From Voacanga thouarsii (taxonomy: Eukaryota; Streptophyta; Magnoliopsida; Gentianales; Apocynaceae), in contig JANUWF010001217.1 in the NCBI GenBank assembly GCA_026120185.1, positions 3,084,001 to 3,148,000 on the forward strand: a DNA stretch of 64,000 bases, read 5' to 3'. The notes under the pieces were generated by a model. It worked only from the letters and a program-made list of their open reading frames with translations. It did not search any database and was not told where the DNA came from. Below are positions 36,322-48,540 of this stretch, piece by piece. The stretch's first letter is position 1; every line of letters starts with the position of its first letter. Position numbers and translations under genes: made by a program.

Positions 36322-36694
36322 TGGAGGGTAAAACGTGTAAATGCCCTTCAAATTTAGTCACTTTTATAATTTTACTTTTCATTTTATAAAATATTCAATT
36401 ATGTCTCTTTAGTACTAAAATATTTCAATATTACCCATTCATTAAAAATCTAACAATCAACTTTATTATTTACTATTAATAGGGACTTTATTGCAAAAAG
36501 ATAAAGTTTAAAAATTTATTTAAAAAACTCAAAAATAAAAAATTTTTACAATATTTTCTTTTGTTCCCTTTAATTATTTTTCTAAAGTTCTTCATTTCTT
36601 CTTCTTCTTCCAAATTTTTTTGAATTCTTTATTTTTTAAATTTCTTTGTAGGTGTATTTTGAATATTTACTTTATTAAAATACCCAACAAATTT
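36322..36694 (+). repeat. Left long terminal inverted repeat
   Basis: Starts near ggagggtaaaacgtgtaaat and ends just before the captured coding segment. Pairs with 59128-59500 in inverse orientation, with scattered mismatches and small gaps. The inner parts (from 36520 on) align best. Confidence 0.75.
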
Positions 36695-36718
36695 TAATGA
36701 AAGCTCATAATCAAGAAA

Positions 36719-37000
36719 ATGGAAAAATGCTTGAAGCTGTTAAAAGAACTTGAAGCTCAGCTTATTCCAGAATGGGAAGATGCATTTGTTAATTACAGGC
36801 AACTGAAGAAACATGTCAAAAAAATCAAACTTTCAAGAACACCAAAACATGCTCCGGAGTCGTCTTTCGAATATGGCCGATCCATTTTCTGCCCTGTTCA
36901 TTTGGTTGTGACCAAGATCTCCGAGAAATTTCATAATGCCAAAGAAAAACCAGAGATTATCCAGGCATATTCTTGCATGGTTGCTCAAGTTTTGGCATGA
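36719..37000 (+). pseudogene. PHO1-like SPX domain fragment
   Basis: The frame encodes 93 aa. It contains LEAQLIPEWEDAFVNYRQLK and KHVKKIKLSR, the start of the SPX domain of PHO1 phosphate exporters, followed by SFEYGRSIFCPV and KPEIIQ, which occur further along the PHO1 N-terminus. SPX domains bind inositol pyrophosphates and sense phosphate status; full PHO1 proteins also carry an EXS membrane domain that is absent here. The usual acidic part of PHO1 between these motifs is missing and the frame ends soon after IIQ. It starts 25 bp inside the left inverted repeat, so this looks like a captured gene piece. The ATG is present, so a short SPX-like peptide could in principle be made. Confidence 0.78.
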
Positions 37001-37307
37001 GATGTGGATGTTGTTTCAGAATAGTTTCAGCCCATACTACTACTATGTTGAGGCGTTCTTCAATAACGTAAACGGTGGCCAAAATGCAAGTTTCGTAGAT
37101 TTTCAGGCAAATGGAATGATCTTTTGAGTTCCAGTTGTTTACCATAGTGGCCATGGAAGAGAAAAATGAAAGTTGACGTCATTTTCAGGCTTAAGTCTAC
37201 CTTGATGGGTGCTGTATTGCCGTCCTATGCTAATAATATCCCGCATATTCCTCCTTTTTAGTATCTTTCCCGCAGCTTCATATAGTGTTCTTCTTTTTTG
37301 TGTTATG

Positions 37308-38741
37308 TGATACATAAATTTTGAGTGTATAAAAATTATTAAATTTAAATTTATCTTTTTATGAGGTTTTAATTAAAATATTAATCCCAAAATATACATA
37401 CGAGCAAGTATACTCTTTGCAAATATAGTATAAGGATGTGAAAATATACAAACGTTAATAACAAGTATCGATTTTCAAAGTAACAAGTATACACTAATTA
37501 CTTTTCATTCATTATTTAATTGACCCAAATAAAGTGAGAAAATAAGAAAAAGAAAAATAAAGAAATATATACAACCTAAGGATGTGAAAATATGCAATTT
37601 ATACAAAAGTTTTTGAAAATATAATAATGAATCATTTAGCCAGTATCACAATCAATTATTATCTTGGTTTCATAAAGAATTTAAAATAAACCCACTTCGT
37701 TTGCAATCCATGGAATCACTATCTTCTAATTAAATTAGTGAACATATTCTATCTCAACCAATTTATTCAAAAAATACATTAAAATCAATCTTCATATAAA
37801 CCCCTATATTTTAGGTGATTTAAAATATGAAATTAGTCAATGAATTCATATTCTAACAATCATCAACTAACCTTTGATTACCTATGTTCTAGACAATTAA
37901 CCTATTGTTCAAGTAAGTTAAGAGATAACAAATATGAAATCAATTAATTGAAGTTATTACCAACCATTTTTTCAAGCAAGTTAATAACAAAGATCAATCA
38001 ACCAACTCCTCAAGCAAAACAAGTAATCAAATACAAAAAATAATAATCAATTGATCAAAAGATTATATTACTTAATAAATCATGAATTCCAAAAATAATG
38101 TCAAATTACAATGGAAATATTAAATACATAATTATTTAAGAAAAAGAAAACAAAGGTAAAAGAAAATACTCGTAGACAAACCTCCTTCTTCTCATTTGAA
38201 AACTCTCTCGAACAACTCTCATTGAATTGTAAATCTCTTCTCTTTTGAGTGGTTAGAATTTTTTATCTTGGTTTCACTCTCAATCTCTTGTATTTTCTCT
38301 TGGTTTTATAGGTTTCTTTGATACTAAATTCAATGCTTGAGAAGTTTTGGCCGAGTAGGAATTGAAAAATACCGAAACTTTAGAAAATTATTAAATTTGT
38401 ACACAGAATTTTCTTACTCCAGAGCGGACCTAGCGTCGGGTCACTTTGACCCACCTGGCGCCAGGTGTGTTCTGTTTCTCCCTGAGTTTTGCTTTGTTTT
38501 TTCCTCTGCTCGAACCAGAATAGACCTAGCGCCTGGTCCACTTGCCAGACCTGGCGCCAGGTGTGTACTGAAAAATTCTTCTTTTTGCTCAAAATCAATT
38601 TAAATCTGTACAAATTTGTCAAAAACATTTTCTACAAGCAAAATATCAAATAGGAAAGAATATACATAGTTGTTACAACAAAAGTATCTCAATTTAACGT
38701 TAAATAACTAAAAAAATAGTAATGATTTTAGCTCCTATCAA
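37308..38741 (-). repeat. 3' LTR of the gag-only Gypsy element
   Basis: This 1434-bp LTR is highly similar to 57617-59029 over its whole length. It includes a 16-bp perfect palindrome cacctggcgccaggtg (38449-38464), and part of it recurs at about 38550, in an otherwise AT-rich LTR. Confidence 0.85.
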
Positions 38742-40440
38742 TTCCCCTACACTTGAAATTTTGCTTGTCCTCAAAGTAAAACACTTTGAGCTAAGAAAAT
38801 CATCAAGAAAACACAAGTTTTTTCTCATTCAAAAATTTGAAATATAACAAGGATTATAACTTCCCTTCAAACTTTAGATAAAACTCTTGCCATTCATCAA
38901 ACCCTTTGAAAACAATTCAAACTTTGAAACATTTGATAGGACATCACAGAACTCTTAAAGTCAAATTAATCAAGTGTATACCTTAGTTTAAGAAAAGTAT
39001 TTCACCCTTCAAGTAAACATATAGATAATATGAATCACACAAGTCAATTTATCTACCAACTCAAGCATTATGAATAAAAAAATTACACAATTCAAATTAT
39101 GATGTAAGGAAAACACTCAAAAAATTTTCTCTCAATTTTTTCAATGACTTAGGGAATTGATAATCTCAAGTGTATGGATTTCTCTTCACACACCTTATTA
39201 GCTCCCTTGTAGTCACCAATTATCATTTTTTTTTCAACATCTTTCCTCTCTTTTGCTTTTGGGAATTCATAACCTCAAGAAAGTGAATTTCTCTTTACTA
39301 TTTGTATTGACCCTTATAATCAAGCAAAAATAATACTTTATCTTCTTCAAAGAGGAAACAACAATTAACTCATTTTTTCAATTCTTCAACTCACAAGAAT
39401 TTTTCACAATTTTTCAATCTTTCCTCTTAAAGATCTTTTATCTTCTCACATTCCTTATCACAACTCGAAGCTAAGCATAGTTTAAACCCATAATACAAGA
39501 GATAGCCAATAAACTTTTTCAACATTCATCATATTCTCCATATTCAAACTAGATAAGTCAAATAATATTCAAACACCAATGCATAAACAAGATTAATTCA
39601 AATTCTCAAGTCTTGAAAAATATCCTATCCAATAAGCCAATTTCATAAAAATCTACCAAATGAATGATAAAAATTCATATCCAAGTAAGAAAAAGAATTT
39701 CAACCTTGCATGGAAAATATCTTCAATACCTACATTCCCCCCCCCCCCCCACACACACACACATAAACTGGACATTGTCCTCAATGGCCAAAGATATAAT
39801 AATAAAAGCAAAGCCAAGAAGACAAAAATAGATAAAGAGAAAGAATGAAGAGAAGAAAATACTTCTATTGCATATTAGGTTCAACATGTATGTCATTAGA
39901 GAAATCACAAGGGTATCTAACTTCAAAAGAAACAAAAACAAGAAAACATAAATCTAGGAAAAGAAAAAGAAAAAGAAAATCAAAATAAAGAAAATATAAC
40001 TAAAAGTTAGGAAAGGTCATGAAAATTCAAAAGAAAAGAAATAATAGAAAAAGGACAGAAAATAAAATAAAATAAAAGTGCAAAGAGTAAGTCAAGAGGC
40101 CTCATCATCATCCTCATCATCGTTTTCCTCATGAAGATCGTTGGCTGCTCGACTTGAGAGGCCCTAGTGGATTGTTGGATCAAAGTCATCAACTTTTGCT
40201 CTTGAACATCATGGCGTCGATGGAGGTTTGCAATGGAGTCTCAAAGCTAAAAAAGGATAGCCATTTGGCTCTTCAGTTGAGCCTCCATTGGTGCCTCAAA
40301 ATCAGTACAGGAATAAGAACTAGTGGCACGGGTGGAAGGTCTAGTAGGTTGCTTTTCCTCCTTCTCCTTACCAAGAGAAACTCCACCATCCCGAGGTGCT
40401 ATACCTCAAAAGGCTTCTTCCATCGCATCTCCATCTCATC
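38742..40440 (-). other. 3' internal part of the gag-only Gypsy element
   Basis: This is non-coding sequence between the polypurine tract and the end of the plant-transposon-protein ORF. It is low-complexity, rich in caa/tca motifs, and includes a C-run plus (AC)n tract at about 39736-39764. From about 40190 upward it holds the C-terminal codons of the transposon-protein ORF. Confidence 0.6.
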
Positions 40441-40445
40441 ATAGC

Positions 40446-42260
40446 TAATATGTATGGATTTGGATATAAAAATTATATAAAAATAAGTACATTCTCAATC
40501 AAGTTTAAATTAAAACGTTAACCCCAAATTACACATATGAGTAAGTGTATTCATCATTAAGCATAGTATAGGGTTCAAACGAGTGTCGATCCTCCAGAAA
40601 CAAGTATGCATTAATCACTTTTCTTTCATTGTTCAACCGATTCAATAAAGTGAAAAAGAAATAAAAAAGAAAATAAAAGAATATATACATGTCAAGGATA
40701 GAGAATTATGTAACTCAAACCATTATTTTGACAAACATGATCTTAAAGTACTCAATCATTATCATAACTAATTATTCTCTTGGAATCATGAAGGATTAAG
40801 ATAGATTCACTTCTTTTCTAATCCATGAAATCACTATTTTCTAGACAAATTAGCATCACATATCCTGTCTCAACTAATTCACTCAAAATATGCATTAATC
40901 ACAATCCTTAGTTAAATCTCCATATCCTGACAAATTTAAAACATGAAATTAATCAATGAATCCATATCCTATCAGATATCAATTAATTTTTAATTACTTA
41001 GTTCATAGCAATTAACCCATTTTCCAAGCAAGTTAATAGACACACAAATATGAAACTAATGAATTGAAACCACCATCAACCCATTTTCCAAGCAAGTTAA
41101 TGGAAAGAAACAACTAATTAATCTCGTAATCAGCATAAATAATTAAATACCAAGAATAATAATCAATTAATCAAAAGATCAAAATAATTATAAAAATCAT
41201 GAATACCTAAAATAACGTCAAATTACAATAAAACAATTAATAAATCATTGTTCAAGAAAAAGAAAACAAAGTAAAAGAAAGCACTCATAGACAAGCCTCC
41301 TCCTTCTTCCTTTGTAGAACCTCTTGCACAATCCTCCTTAAATTATTTATCTCGAGAAAATATTGGTGATACACTCTAAAATAAATCTAAGTCTTTACAT
41401 TGTGCACGCGGAATAAAATTCTAAATAAAATCTAAATAAACTAAGGAAAAGAAGAAGTCCACCGCCTTTTGAATTGTGAATTGGAAATCAATTTTGTTGT
41501 GTTGTGCTGAAGCACAATTCTTGTGGAATTGAAATTGCTTGAAATTGGCTTCAATTTGAGCTACACGGAAGCCACCGAATTTCTGTTTTCTTTTTCATGC
41601 TCAGCCACACGAAGTGGCTTCTTCCTCTTGCCATCGACTTCTCCGAGCCGCACACCACTGCTGCTTTTCTTTGTTGTATTGGCTCAATTAAGTCACTTAC
41701 TGAAAATCAAATTGCTGCTTTCTTTTTTTGTTGTAACATCGGCTTAATTGAGCCACAAATCATCCCACCGAATTTTCTTTGTTTTTCTTCCTTTTATCTT
41801 CTTTCTTAGCCACCTTGTTGACTTTCCTCTTGCCTTGGCCCCACCAAAATTATTTCTTTTCTTCTCCTGTGTTGCATCAGCTTTGTTGCTTTTGCTTTGT
41901 TGTTTTTCCTTTGGTGAGCCGTGAAGCCATGAGGCCAATTGCTTCCTTTAGCCATTTTCCATCTTTTCTTCTCTAATTGGAAAATTGCAATTGTTCCTTT
42001 GTTCCTTCAATTTCTCTGCAATCCTTTGTCCTACCAGTAGAAGATCGGCGCCAGCTCTTCCTTCTTGGCCTGGTGCTGGGCTTGTGCTAGAAAATCACAC
42101 AATTAGCTTCAAATTTCTCTTGTTTTTGTATAAAATTACAAAAAAATATTTCTATAAGGAAAATATTAAATAGGAAGGAATATGACTAGTTATTGTATTA
42201 AAAGTATCTCAATTTAACCTCAAATAAGTAGGAAAATAATGATTAATTTAGGCTCTATCA
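40446..42260 (-). mobile_element. Solo LTR of the Gypsy family
   Basis: This 1815-bp LTR is related to the 1.4-kb LTRs at 37308-38741 and 57617-59029. It shows the same start pattern (ggatataaaaattat), the same order of motifs (cattcattgttcaaccgatt-like, aagcaagttaat) and the same ggctctatca end. It carries extra sequence around 41390-42100. It is flanked by a perfect 5-bp duplication, ATAGC (40441-40445 and 42261-42265). No internal region is attached. It was left by LTR-LTR recombination after insertion into the plant-transposon-protein ORF. Confidence 0.88.
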
Positions 42261-42928
42261 ATAGCGATAACCACACTGAACCAAAGTATGCTTAGTCATA
42301 AGGTCTTGGTCAGTAGTGGGCTCACTAAGCTCTCCATCTAATCTCACTCCAAAGTTTCTTAGGATTCGCATAATAACCAAGAGGAATTTGAGGGTTTTGG
42401 CTGATATGCCAGAGTAAACAACCTCTCGCATGGATTGAATAATAATAGGGGCAATGGGAATAGGCTCACTCCTCCTCATCTTATCCAGAATGTAAAGATC
42501 AAGGACTCTAGACTCATTGAAGTCACTAGCCTTTGGGTAAATATTAAAAGTAAAGATGTAGACTATGGTATGCAATTGAGCCCCAAGGTCATTATTGGAG
42601 TAGTAACGATTCTGACCTATTTGCCATTTTCTCCACATGTTCAAACTTTCCCTTACAGCACTCACATCCCAGCCAGGCTCAGAAATAATCTTTTGGTTAT
42701 TATGGTCTACAACAATCCATGACCCCTCATCAGAGACTCCTAAAATCCTAACTAATCTAGCCCTTTCAAACTCAATGGGTACTCCTTTTACCACAGTAGA
42801 AATAACCTAGAGGTCGTTTTTCTTCTTGTCCCTCATATTGGTATAAAACTCTCTTACTCTCATAGGACAATAAGCACCTTCCAGTCAATTATAGGCTCCC
42901 ATCCCAGTCGCCTACATATAATAGAAAG

Positions 42929-44830
42929 TATTAAAATGTATACTCTCTTAGACTAGGTTTTTTATGTATTTTTGACTTGTATTAATAAAAGTATTTTTTT
43001 CATAATTTGTTTGTGAAATTTTCTTTATATATGATTTTATTAGAAAATGCCCATTATGTTTGAGTAAGTGGTTCATGTAAATGGAGGTCATTCACAATAA
43101 GGTATGAACCATGTGATACTTAATACATAAACTATTGTTCTTAATTGGATGATGAAAATGAGAATATCATCATGGCAAGGTTATTGTGTTATGAATTCCA
43201 AATAGGGAATGACTTACCTTTAGTCAATGGGTAGTCTACTCATTTCATAATACAAGCATATTTCGAATACGTAGAATATGACCTGTAGTAGCAGTTTCCA
43301 AAAGTACTATGTGATAGAAACCCAAACTACTACTACTACAATGTAGACTTTGTATTCTGCAATTTGAGTGTAAGTTGGTGATCTGAAGAAGATGGAAATG
43401 TATGATTTGCTATATTATAGTTGAGGTTCTTGAAAAGGACAATATACTTATATGTTAGGTATATGTGACTAGTTAGTTAAGACAGACTTGTACAAAATAA
43501 TATCTACATTATATCACCTCTTGTGGTTATCCGAATGATCTAATTATCCAAGGCTCTGGGGAACATGACTTGGATATTGATTTTAGGGTAGCTCTCTTGG
43601 AAAGCTGGAATATTCCAAGAAGTCATGGATCATTGGATTATAAGCCTAAGGATGGTAGATGTCGTTTAGAGATGTGATAGTACACTCTTTTCCCTCTAAA
43701 TAAACGGCGATGTGTATAGGGGTATTTTAGTCATTTCACCTGTGAGTCGAAGATATAGCTAACATAGTATTGTCCTTTAGGTCAATATTTTCTTATGGTG
43801 ATATTGAAAAATATTTAAAATGGAAAATACAGCTATTTATATAGCAAGCGTATTTTGGTCATTTTAGTAGTTAAGGCGATGTGTCTTTTTGATCCTCAGA
43901 ATAGCCCGTAAATTTTAATTATTTTAAGTCGAGGAAATGGTCATAATGAAAAAGGATTTTATTTTATTCAAGAAGTTTAATTTATTTTTTGGACTGGAAT
44001 AAAATAAATGGAATGAGAGAAATTAAATTGATTATCTTGTTTGATTTGTTAATTAATTATTCAGGACTTAAGCCCAGATTGAATAATTAGAAAAATTAAC
44101 ATGACTTAAACTAGTTAATAAAAGGCTTAATAATTATTTTAGTTCATATGGACTCATTAATTATTTATTGGGTTATTTTAATAGGCACATGAACTAAATA
44201 ATTAATGGTTATTATTTTTGGACTCATTGGGTCTAAGAAAAAATAATAAATTATTTTGGTCCAATAGCCTGGACTAAAGGGTTTTTATTATTCATGGTAT
44301 AGAAGAGATGGGGATTACTCAAACCTCTTCTGCTGATAACCTCTGAATGTTTGAAATATCAAAACGCCGGGATTGGGTTATCTGGGAGGTGAATAGGAGT
44401 CATTGGATAGGGGAAAAAGAACTACTCACGACACTAAAGGAAAAAAAAAATCAGAGTCTCTGTTCTCTCTCTTTTTCTCTCGTTTTTCTTCTTCTCTCTT
44501 TTCCATCTTCTTGTCTTTGCTAACTAATAGCAAAGGATCAAGAAGGACCAGTCATCGCTTAGGTTGTTTCACCAACATAGATAGGTAGAGGAATATTCTG
44601 AGAAGTGAAAAGCGTCGCGTATATGCCAAGAAGAAGTCGACGGATCGCTGGTTTCTCGTTGGAATCATCGTCAAGGCAAGTAGCTGCTCCCGTGGTTGGT
44701 GCCTCATCTTCTCAGCCAAACCAGAAGAGGACACATAGAAGTATTATTTTTAACCTTCCGCTGTGCCATGTTCTTGTTTTTCTGGTAGCATTTCATGCGT
44801 GCATGCTCCTCTGTTTTTTCCATTCCTGCA
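42929..44830 (+). mobile_element. Solo LTR of the 2-kb-LTR Copia family
   Basis: It aligns, in reverse orientation, to the LTRs at 46496-48518 and 54280-56310 along nearly the full length. Shared parts include ttagactaggtt near its start, gttatgaattccaaat, atttcgaatacgtagaata, and catgctcctctgtttt near its end (cctgca). It is flanked by a perfect duplication GAAAG (42924-42928 and 44831-44835). It is clearly more diverged from those two LTRs than they are from each other, so it comes from another, probably older, insertion. It sits in the middle of the plant-transposon-protein ORF. Confidence 0.9.
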
Positions 44831-44841
44831 GAAAGCTCTAA
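44623..44841 (+). CDS. Small ORF in the solo Copia LTR
   Basis: The ORF (72 aa) begins MPRRSRRIAGFSLESSS and contains the IIFNLPLC motif, then runs past the LTR edge. Equivalent ORFs lie at 46565-46723 and 54347-54505 in the two other LTRs of the family. Shared positions are RRSRR(I/L)AGF, an E..SS block, SSSQP/STSTQP and IF.LP. The arginine-rich start suggests nucleic-acid binding or nuclear entry, but this is only a guess; no known family was recognised. Confidence 0.4.
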   Translation: MPRRSRRIAGFSLESSSRQVAAPVVGASSSQPNQKRTHRSIIFNLPLCHVLVFLVAFHACMLLCFFHSCRKL

Positions 44842-45038
44842 GGAATTTTCTAAAGAGGGGACTTATACTGCTTTTCTACTATGATCTTGTTATGTTGGTG
44901 ATTTTGATACCAAATTTGGCAACTGGGGTCATAGAATTGGGTAGGTTGGATGGGTAGATGCTTGAAAGAAGGTATAGACGAAGATGCATTTCGAGCTCTC
45001 TTAGCCCCAGGTGTTAACCCCCTAGGTTTCCTAGACAT

Positions 45039-46199
45039 GATAAGATGATGAATAAATGTATGATAAAAGAAAATAGAACACCCTCAAAATTATTCTTTAC
45101 ACCACAAGCAAACACAACCCGCAATCGTCGTACTATCACCATATTTTTCAACACAACCACCACCTCACCTCAAATCGCCACAAGATAGCCAACAAAATAC
45201 AACACAATCTCCTCTAACAAACCTTCAAGAGATATAGCCATTGTCCACTTCCAAACACAATATCAATAGTTATGATCAAATTACAATGTTTAATAGCCAC
45301 CAATTAATAATGTAACACTCATTAGCCCCATGCTAAGTTAGCCATAAACAATTTTCATATATCTAGGTAATCTCAAAATTACACCTAAAGAAGGCATGCT
45401 CAATAGCTTCCAAAAATATGTAAATCATGAATGTTATCAATCAAATATTATTGTCAATTATATTCCCATGCTAACTAGCCTCAAAGAAAGCAACATTGAC
45501 ATTCAATCCATTCAACTAAAAATATACAAGAATTTTCGGCCAAAAATTATAGAAAAATACCTAAAAATCGATAGGAAAAATTGAACTGTAGAAAGTGTAG
45601 AAAAATCATACTATAATGATCTCCAATGTATGGGCAATGATATTATGCAAAAATATTGAAGAAATTGTGCACCAAATGGAAGGATTGAAAAATGGGTTTT
45701 GAGAGAAAAAATTGGATTTTTCTTAGTTTGAATCCAAAACTTCAAGAACAAAGTAAGAGTATTGTGTTTGGAAGGTGTTTTGGAGATTTAGAAAGTGACC
45801 CAACAGTGTTTTGGAGGTGAACCCAGTGATGGGTTGAGAGAAAAAAAACGAGGGAGATGAGAGTGTTTTGAAAAAAATAGCCAAGAATGGCCGTGGGTTG
45901 TCTTATGGCCGATTGGGCCTGTTTTGCCTTTGGTTTGCTATTAGGCCGTGTTGACCGGACGCCCGAGCTAAAGTTTGGGCCCCGACGCCAGGTCAACTCT
46001 GGCAAACCAAAATGTATTTTTTTTTAAAAATTAATTAAATGAACACAAACAGTAATTAAAACACGAATCACGAAGAGAATTCATTCTAAAAAATTAAAAA
46101 GACAACAAAATGAATGAAAGCATGCAAAAATTAAAGAGATGTCCCCAAAGCTCAAAGTAGTAAAAATAATCTTTTTTCATGGTCTTGGTCACGTGGATT
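45039..46199 (-). other. Internal spacer of the gag-only Gypsy element
   Basis: This lies between the gag remnant (ending about 46200) and the plant-transposon-protein ORF (starting 45038). In an autonomous element the protease-RT-RNase H-integrase polyprotein would follow gag here. I see no trace of those domains on either strand. The region near 45890-46010 is GC-richer and contains gacgccaggtcaactctggc, echoing the ctggcgccaggt motif of the LTR. Confidence 0.55.
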
Positions 46200-46495
46200 A
46201 GTCTCAATATTTTCTGGAAATTATCCCGCTTGAAGATCTCCAAGAAGTTTGGCTAGTTGTCCAATTTAATTCTCAAGGTTGCGTATGGATGCCTCCAAAT
46301 TTCTCGTGGTTGCATTTACTCCTTGGAACCGTGTTTCTGTACTACTTATCAATTGGTTAACCAACTCTTCCAATGATAACTTAGCTGGTGGGGCATTATA
46401 AGGTATGGGCGGTTGAGTCCTAAAGTTAGAAGACACTTGTCTAGATTGGTTTTGGTTATTCCATGAAGGATGATTCCTCCAACCCGGGTTGTAAG
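46200..46495 (-). pseudogene. Gypsy gag, 3' part
   Basis: On the minus strand it encodes YNPGWRNHPSWNNQNQS, KLSLEELVNQLISSTETRF and NLEASIRNLEN, then a stop, then IGQLAKLLGDLQAG and ETNPRD. This is the C-terminal gag region of Athila/Tat-like Gypsy elements. It continues the piece at 56316-57215; the Copia element inserted between them with duplication of GTAAG (46491-46495 and 56311-56315). Confidence 0.8.
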
Positions 46496-48518
46496 TGAGG
46501 GACGGGAAAACAGAGGGTAGCATGCAGTTACGAGAAAAATCAAAGAAAAAAAAAATCGCAAGCCTTAAAGGCCACACGGAAGCGTGAAGATCATACATTT
46601 GCGCTCCTTAAACCTTCTAGGTTGAGTAGAAGTGGATTGAACGATAGGAATCGCTTCGCCTTGCCCACTTGAAGAAGCTTCCGGTTGAAAACCCGCTAGC
46701 CTTCTACTTCGCCTTGTTTGCATGAATGCCAAGCCTTTCAGCTCTCGGAATATTCCTCTGTCCAACCTCTAGTCGGTGAACACAACAGTGAAGAAGAACG
46801 GTCTCAAATCTCCTTGGTTCTCTTGCTATTGGTTAGCAAAGCTCCAAGGAGAAAACAGAGAAGAGGGAGGCGTGAGAGACAGAGAGAGACCTACGTGAGT
46901 CTCTTGTTTGGCAAGGGAGATTAGGGTTTTTTTTCACTAGAGACTTGTTTATTAGTTAGCCAAAACTGGGACTTAAATATCTGATAAACATATCCCTAGG
47001 ATATCAAATTTCAAACACTCGGATGTTATCCTGAGAATGAGTTTGGCTTAACCCTAAACTCTTCTTAACCGTATCTGAAAAAAACCCTAAGGTCCAAGCT
47101 ATTGGGTCGGAAAAATATTTATTATTTCTTTTGGACCCAAAAGGCCCAAAATAATAAACATTAATTATTTATTTCCTGGGCTTATATAAATAACCAAATA
47201 AATAATTAATGAGTCCAAATGAACCAAAATAATTAATCTTTAATTATTTATTTCTTGGGCCTATATAAATAACCCAATAAATAATTAAACATTAATTATT
47301 TCCCTTAGTTTAAGCCCAGGTTAATTTCCTAATTATTCATACTAGACCTAGGCCCTGAATAATTAATTAACCAAGTAAACTAGATAATTAATTTCTCTTA
47401 ACTCCTATTTTATTTATTTATTTATTTTATTCCAGTCTAATAATAAATTAGACATCCTGAATAAAATAAAATAAAATAAAATCCTTTTGAACTGAGACCA
47501 ATTCCTCAACCCAAAATTAGTTAGGACTTACGGGCTATTCCGAGGACCAAAAAGACACATCGCATTGGCTGCTAAAATGACCAAAATACCCCTGCTATAT
47601 AAATAGCTATATTTTGCATTTTAAATATTTTATAATATCACCATAAGGAAATATTGACCCCAAGGACAATGCTGCATTAGCAAAGTCTCCGGCCTACAGG
47701 TGAAATGACTAAAATACCCCTCTACACATCGCCGTATATTTAGAGAGGAAGAAGTGTACCAACACCTCTCTAAATGACATCTACCATCCTTAAGCTTCTA
47801 GTCCAATGATCCATGACTTCCAGGAGTGTTTCCGCTTTCCAAGGGAGCTGCCCTAAAGCAAATATCCAAGTCATGTTTCCCAGGGCCCTGGACATTTTAG
47901 ACCATTCGGACAACCACAGGGGGCGATATAGTGCAGAAACTATCTTGTACAAGTCTGTCTTAACTAACTAGTTACATATACCCAATACACAAGTATATTG
48001 GTTCTACTATAGAACCTCAACTATAGCATATCAAAGCATATACTTCCAACATCGTCAGACCACCAACTCATACTCAAGTCGTAGAGTACTAGTCCACACT
48101 GTAGCGGTAGTAGTCTAGGTTTCTATCATATAGTACTTTTAGAAACCACTACTACAGTTCCTATTCTACGTATTCGAAATACGCTTATGTCATGAAGTGA
48201 GTGGATTACTCACTGGTTAAAGGTAAGCCATTCCCCATTTGGAATTCATAACATAATAACCTAAATATGATGAGATTCCCAGTCTCATCAATAGGTTAAG
48301 AACAAATGTTTATGTGTTAAATAATCCGTGATCCATACCTTACTGTGAAAGATAACCATTCACATAAATCACTTATTTAAACACAATGGGTCTGTTCTAA
48401 ACGAGAATCGTGTACAAACAAAAAGTAAATTCACAAAAAAATTTTGAAAATAAATTATTTTATTAAAATATTCGATTTTACATCAGAAACCTAGTCTAAA
48501 AGGGCATACAATCCAACA
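46496..48518 (-). repeat. 3' LTR of the 2-kb-LTR Copia
   Basis: This 2023-bp LTR reads TGTTGGATTGTATGCC to ccgtccctca on the minus strand. It is rich in taattatttatt motifs around 47150-47480. Its last 230 bp on the element strand carry a small ORF (46565-46723). The GTAAG duplication lies at 46491-46495. Confidence 0.9.
46565..46723 (-). CDS. LTR-encoded small ORF (copy 1)
   Basis: The ORF (52 aa) starts MQTRRSRRLAGFQPEASSSG and ends in FTLPCGL. It lies near the 3' edge of the LTR on the element strand, so in the 5' LTR copy it would fall in the transcribed leader, upstream of gag. See the counterparts at 54347-54505 and 44623-44841. No known family is recognised. Confidence 0.4.
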   Translation of the reverse strand: MQTRRSRRLAGFQPEASSSGQGEAIPIVQSTSTQPRRFKERKCMIFTLPCGL

Positions 48519-48540
48519 ATCTCTCACTTGCACTCTAAGA

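Larger units (their letters stand above)
40190..45038 (-). pseudogene. Plant transposon protein ORF (PF20167-like), interrupted
   Basis: On the minus strand an ORF starts MSRKPRGLTPGAKRARN (45038), is cut at 44831 by a solo Copia LTR, resumes at 42928, is cut again at 42260 by a solo Gypsy LTR, and ends near 40190. The central part (42794-42261) encodes VKGVPIEFERARLVRILGV, KASDFNESRVLDLYIL and EVVYSGISAKTLKFLLVIM, preceded by MRVREFYTNMRDK. This pattern (REFYANM, then a V(R/K)G-type block, then a helical C-terminus) is that of the family called putative plant transposon protein domain, often found as an extra ORF in plant retroelements and of unknown role. Internal stops and the two insertions make it a pseudogene. 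Confidence 0.65.

Noticed and set aside
40154..40444. Plus-strand frame of 96 codons
   Set aside because: It overlaps the C-terminal codons of the minus-strand plant-transposon-protein ORF and has no recognisable motif.
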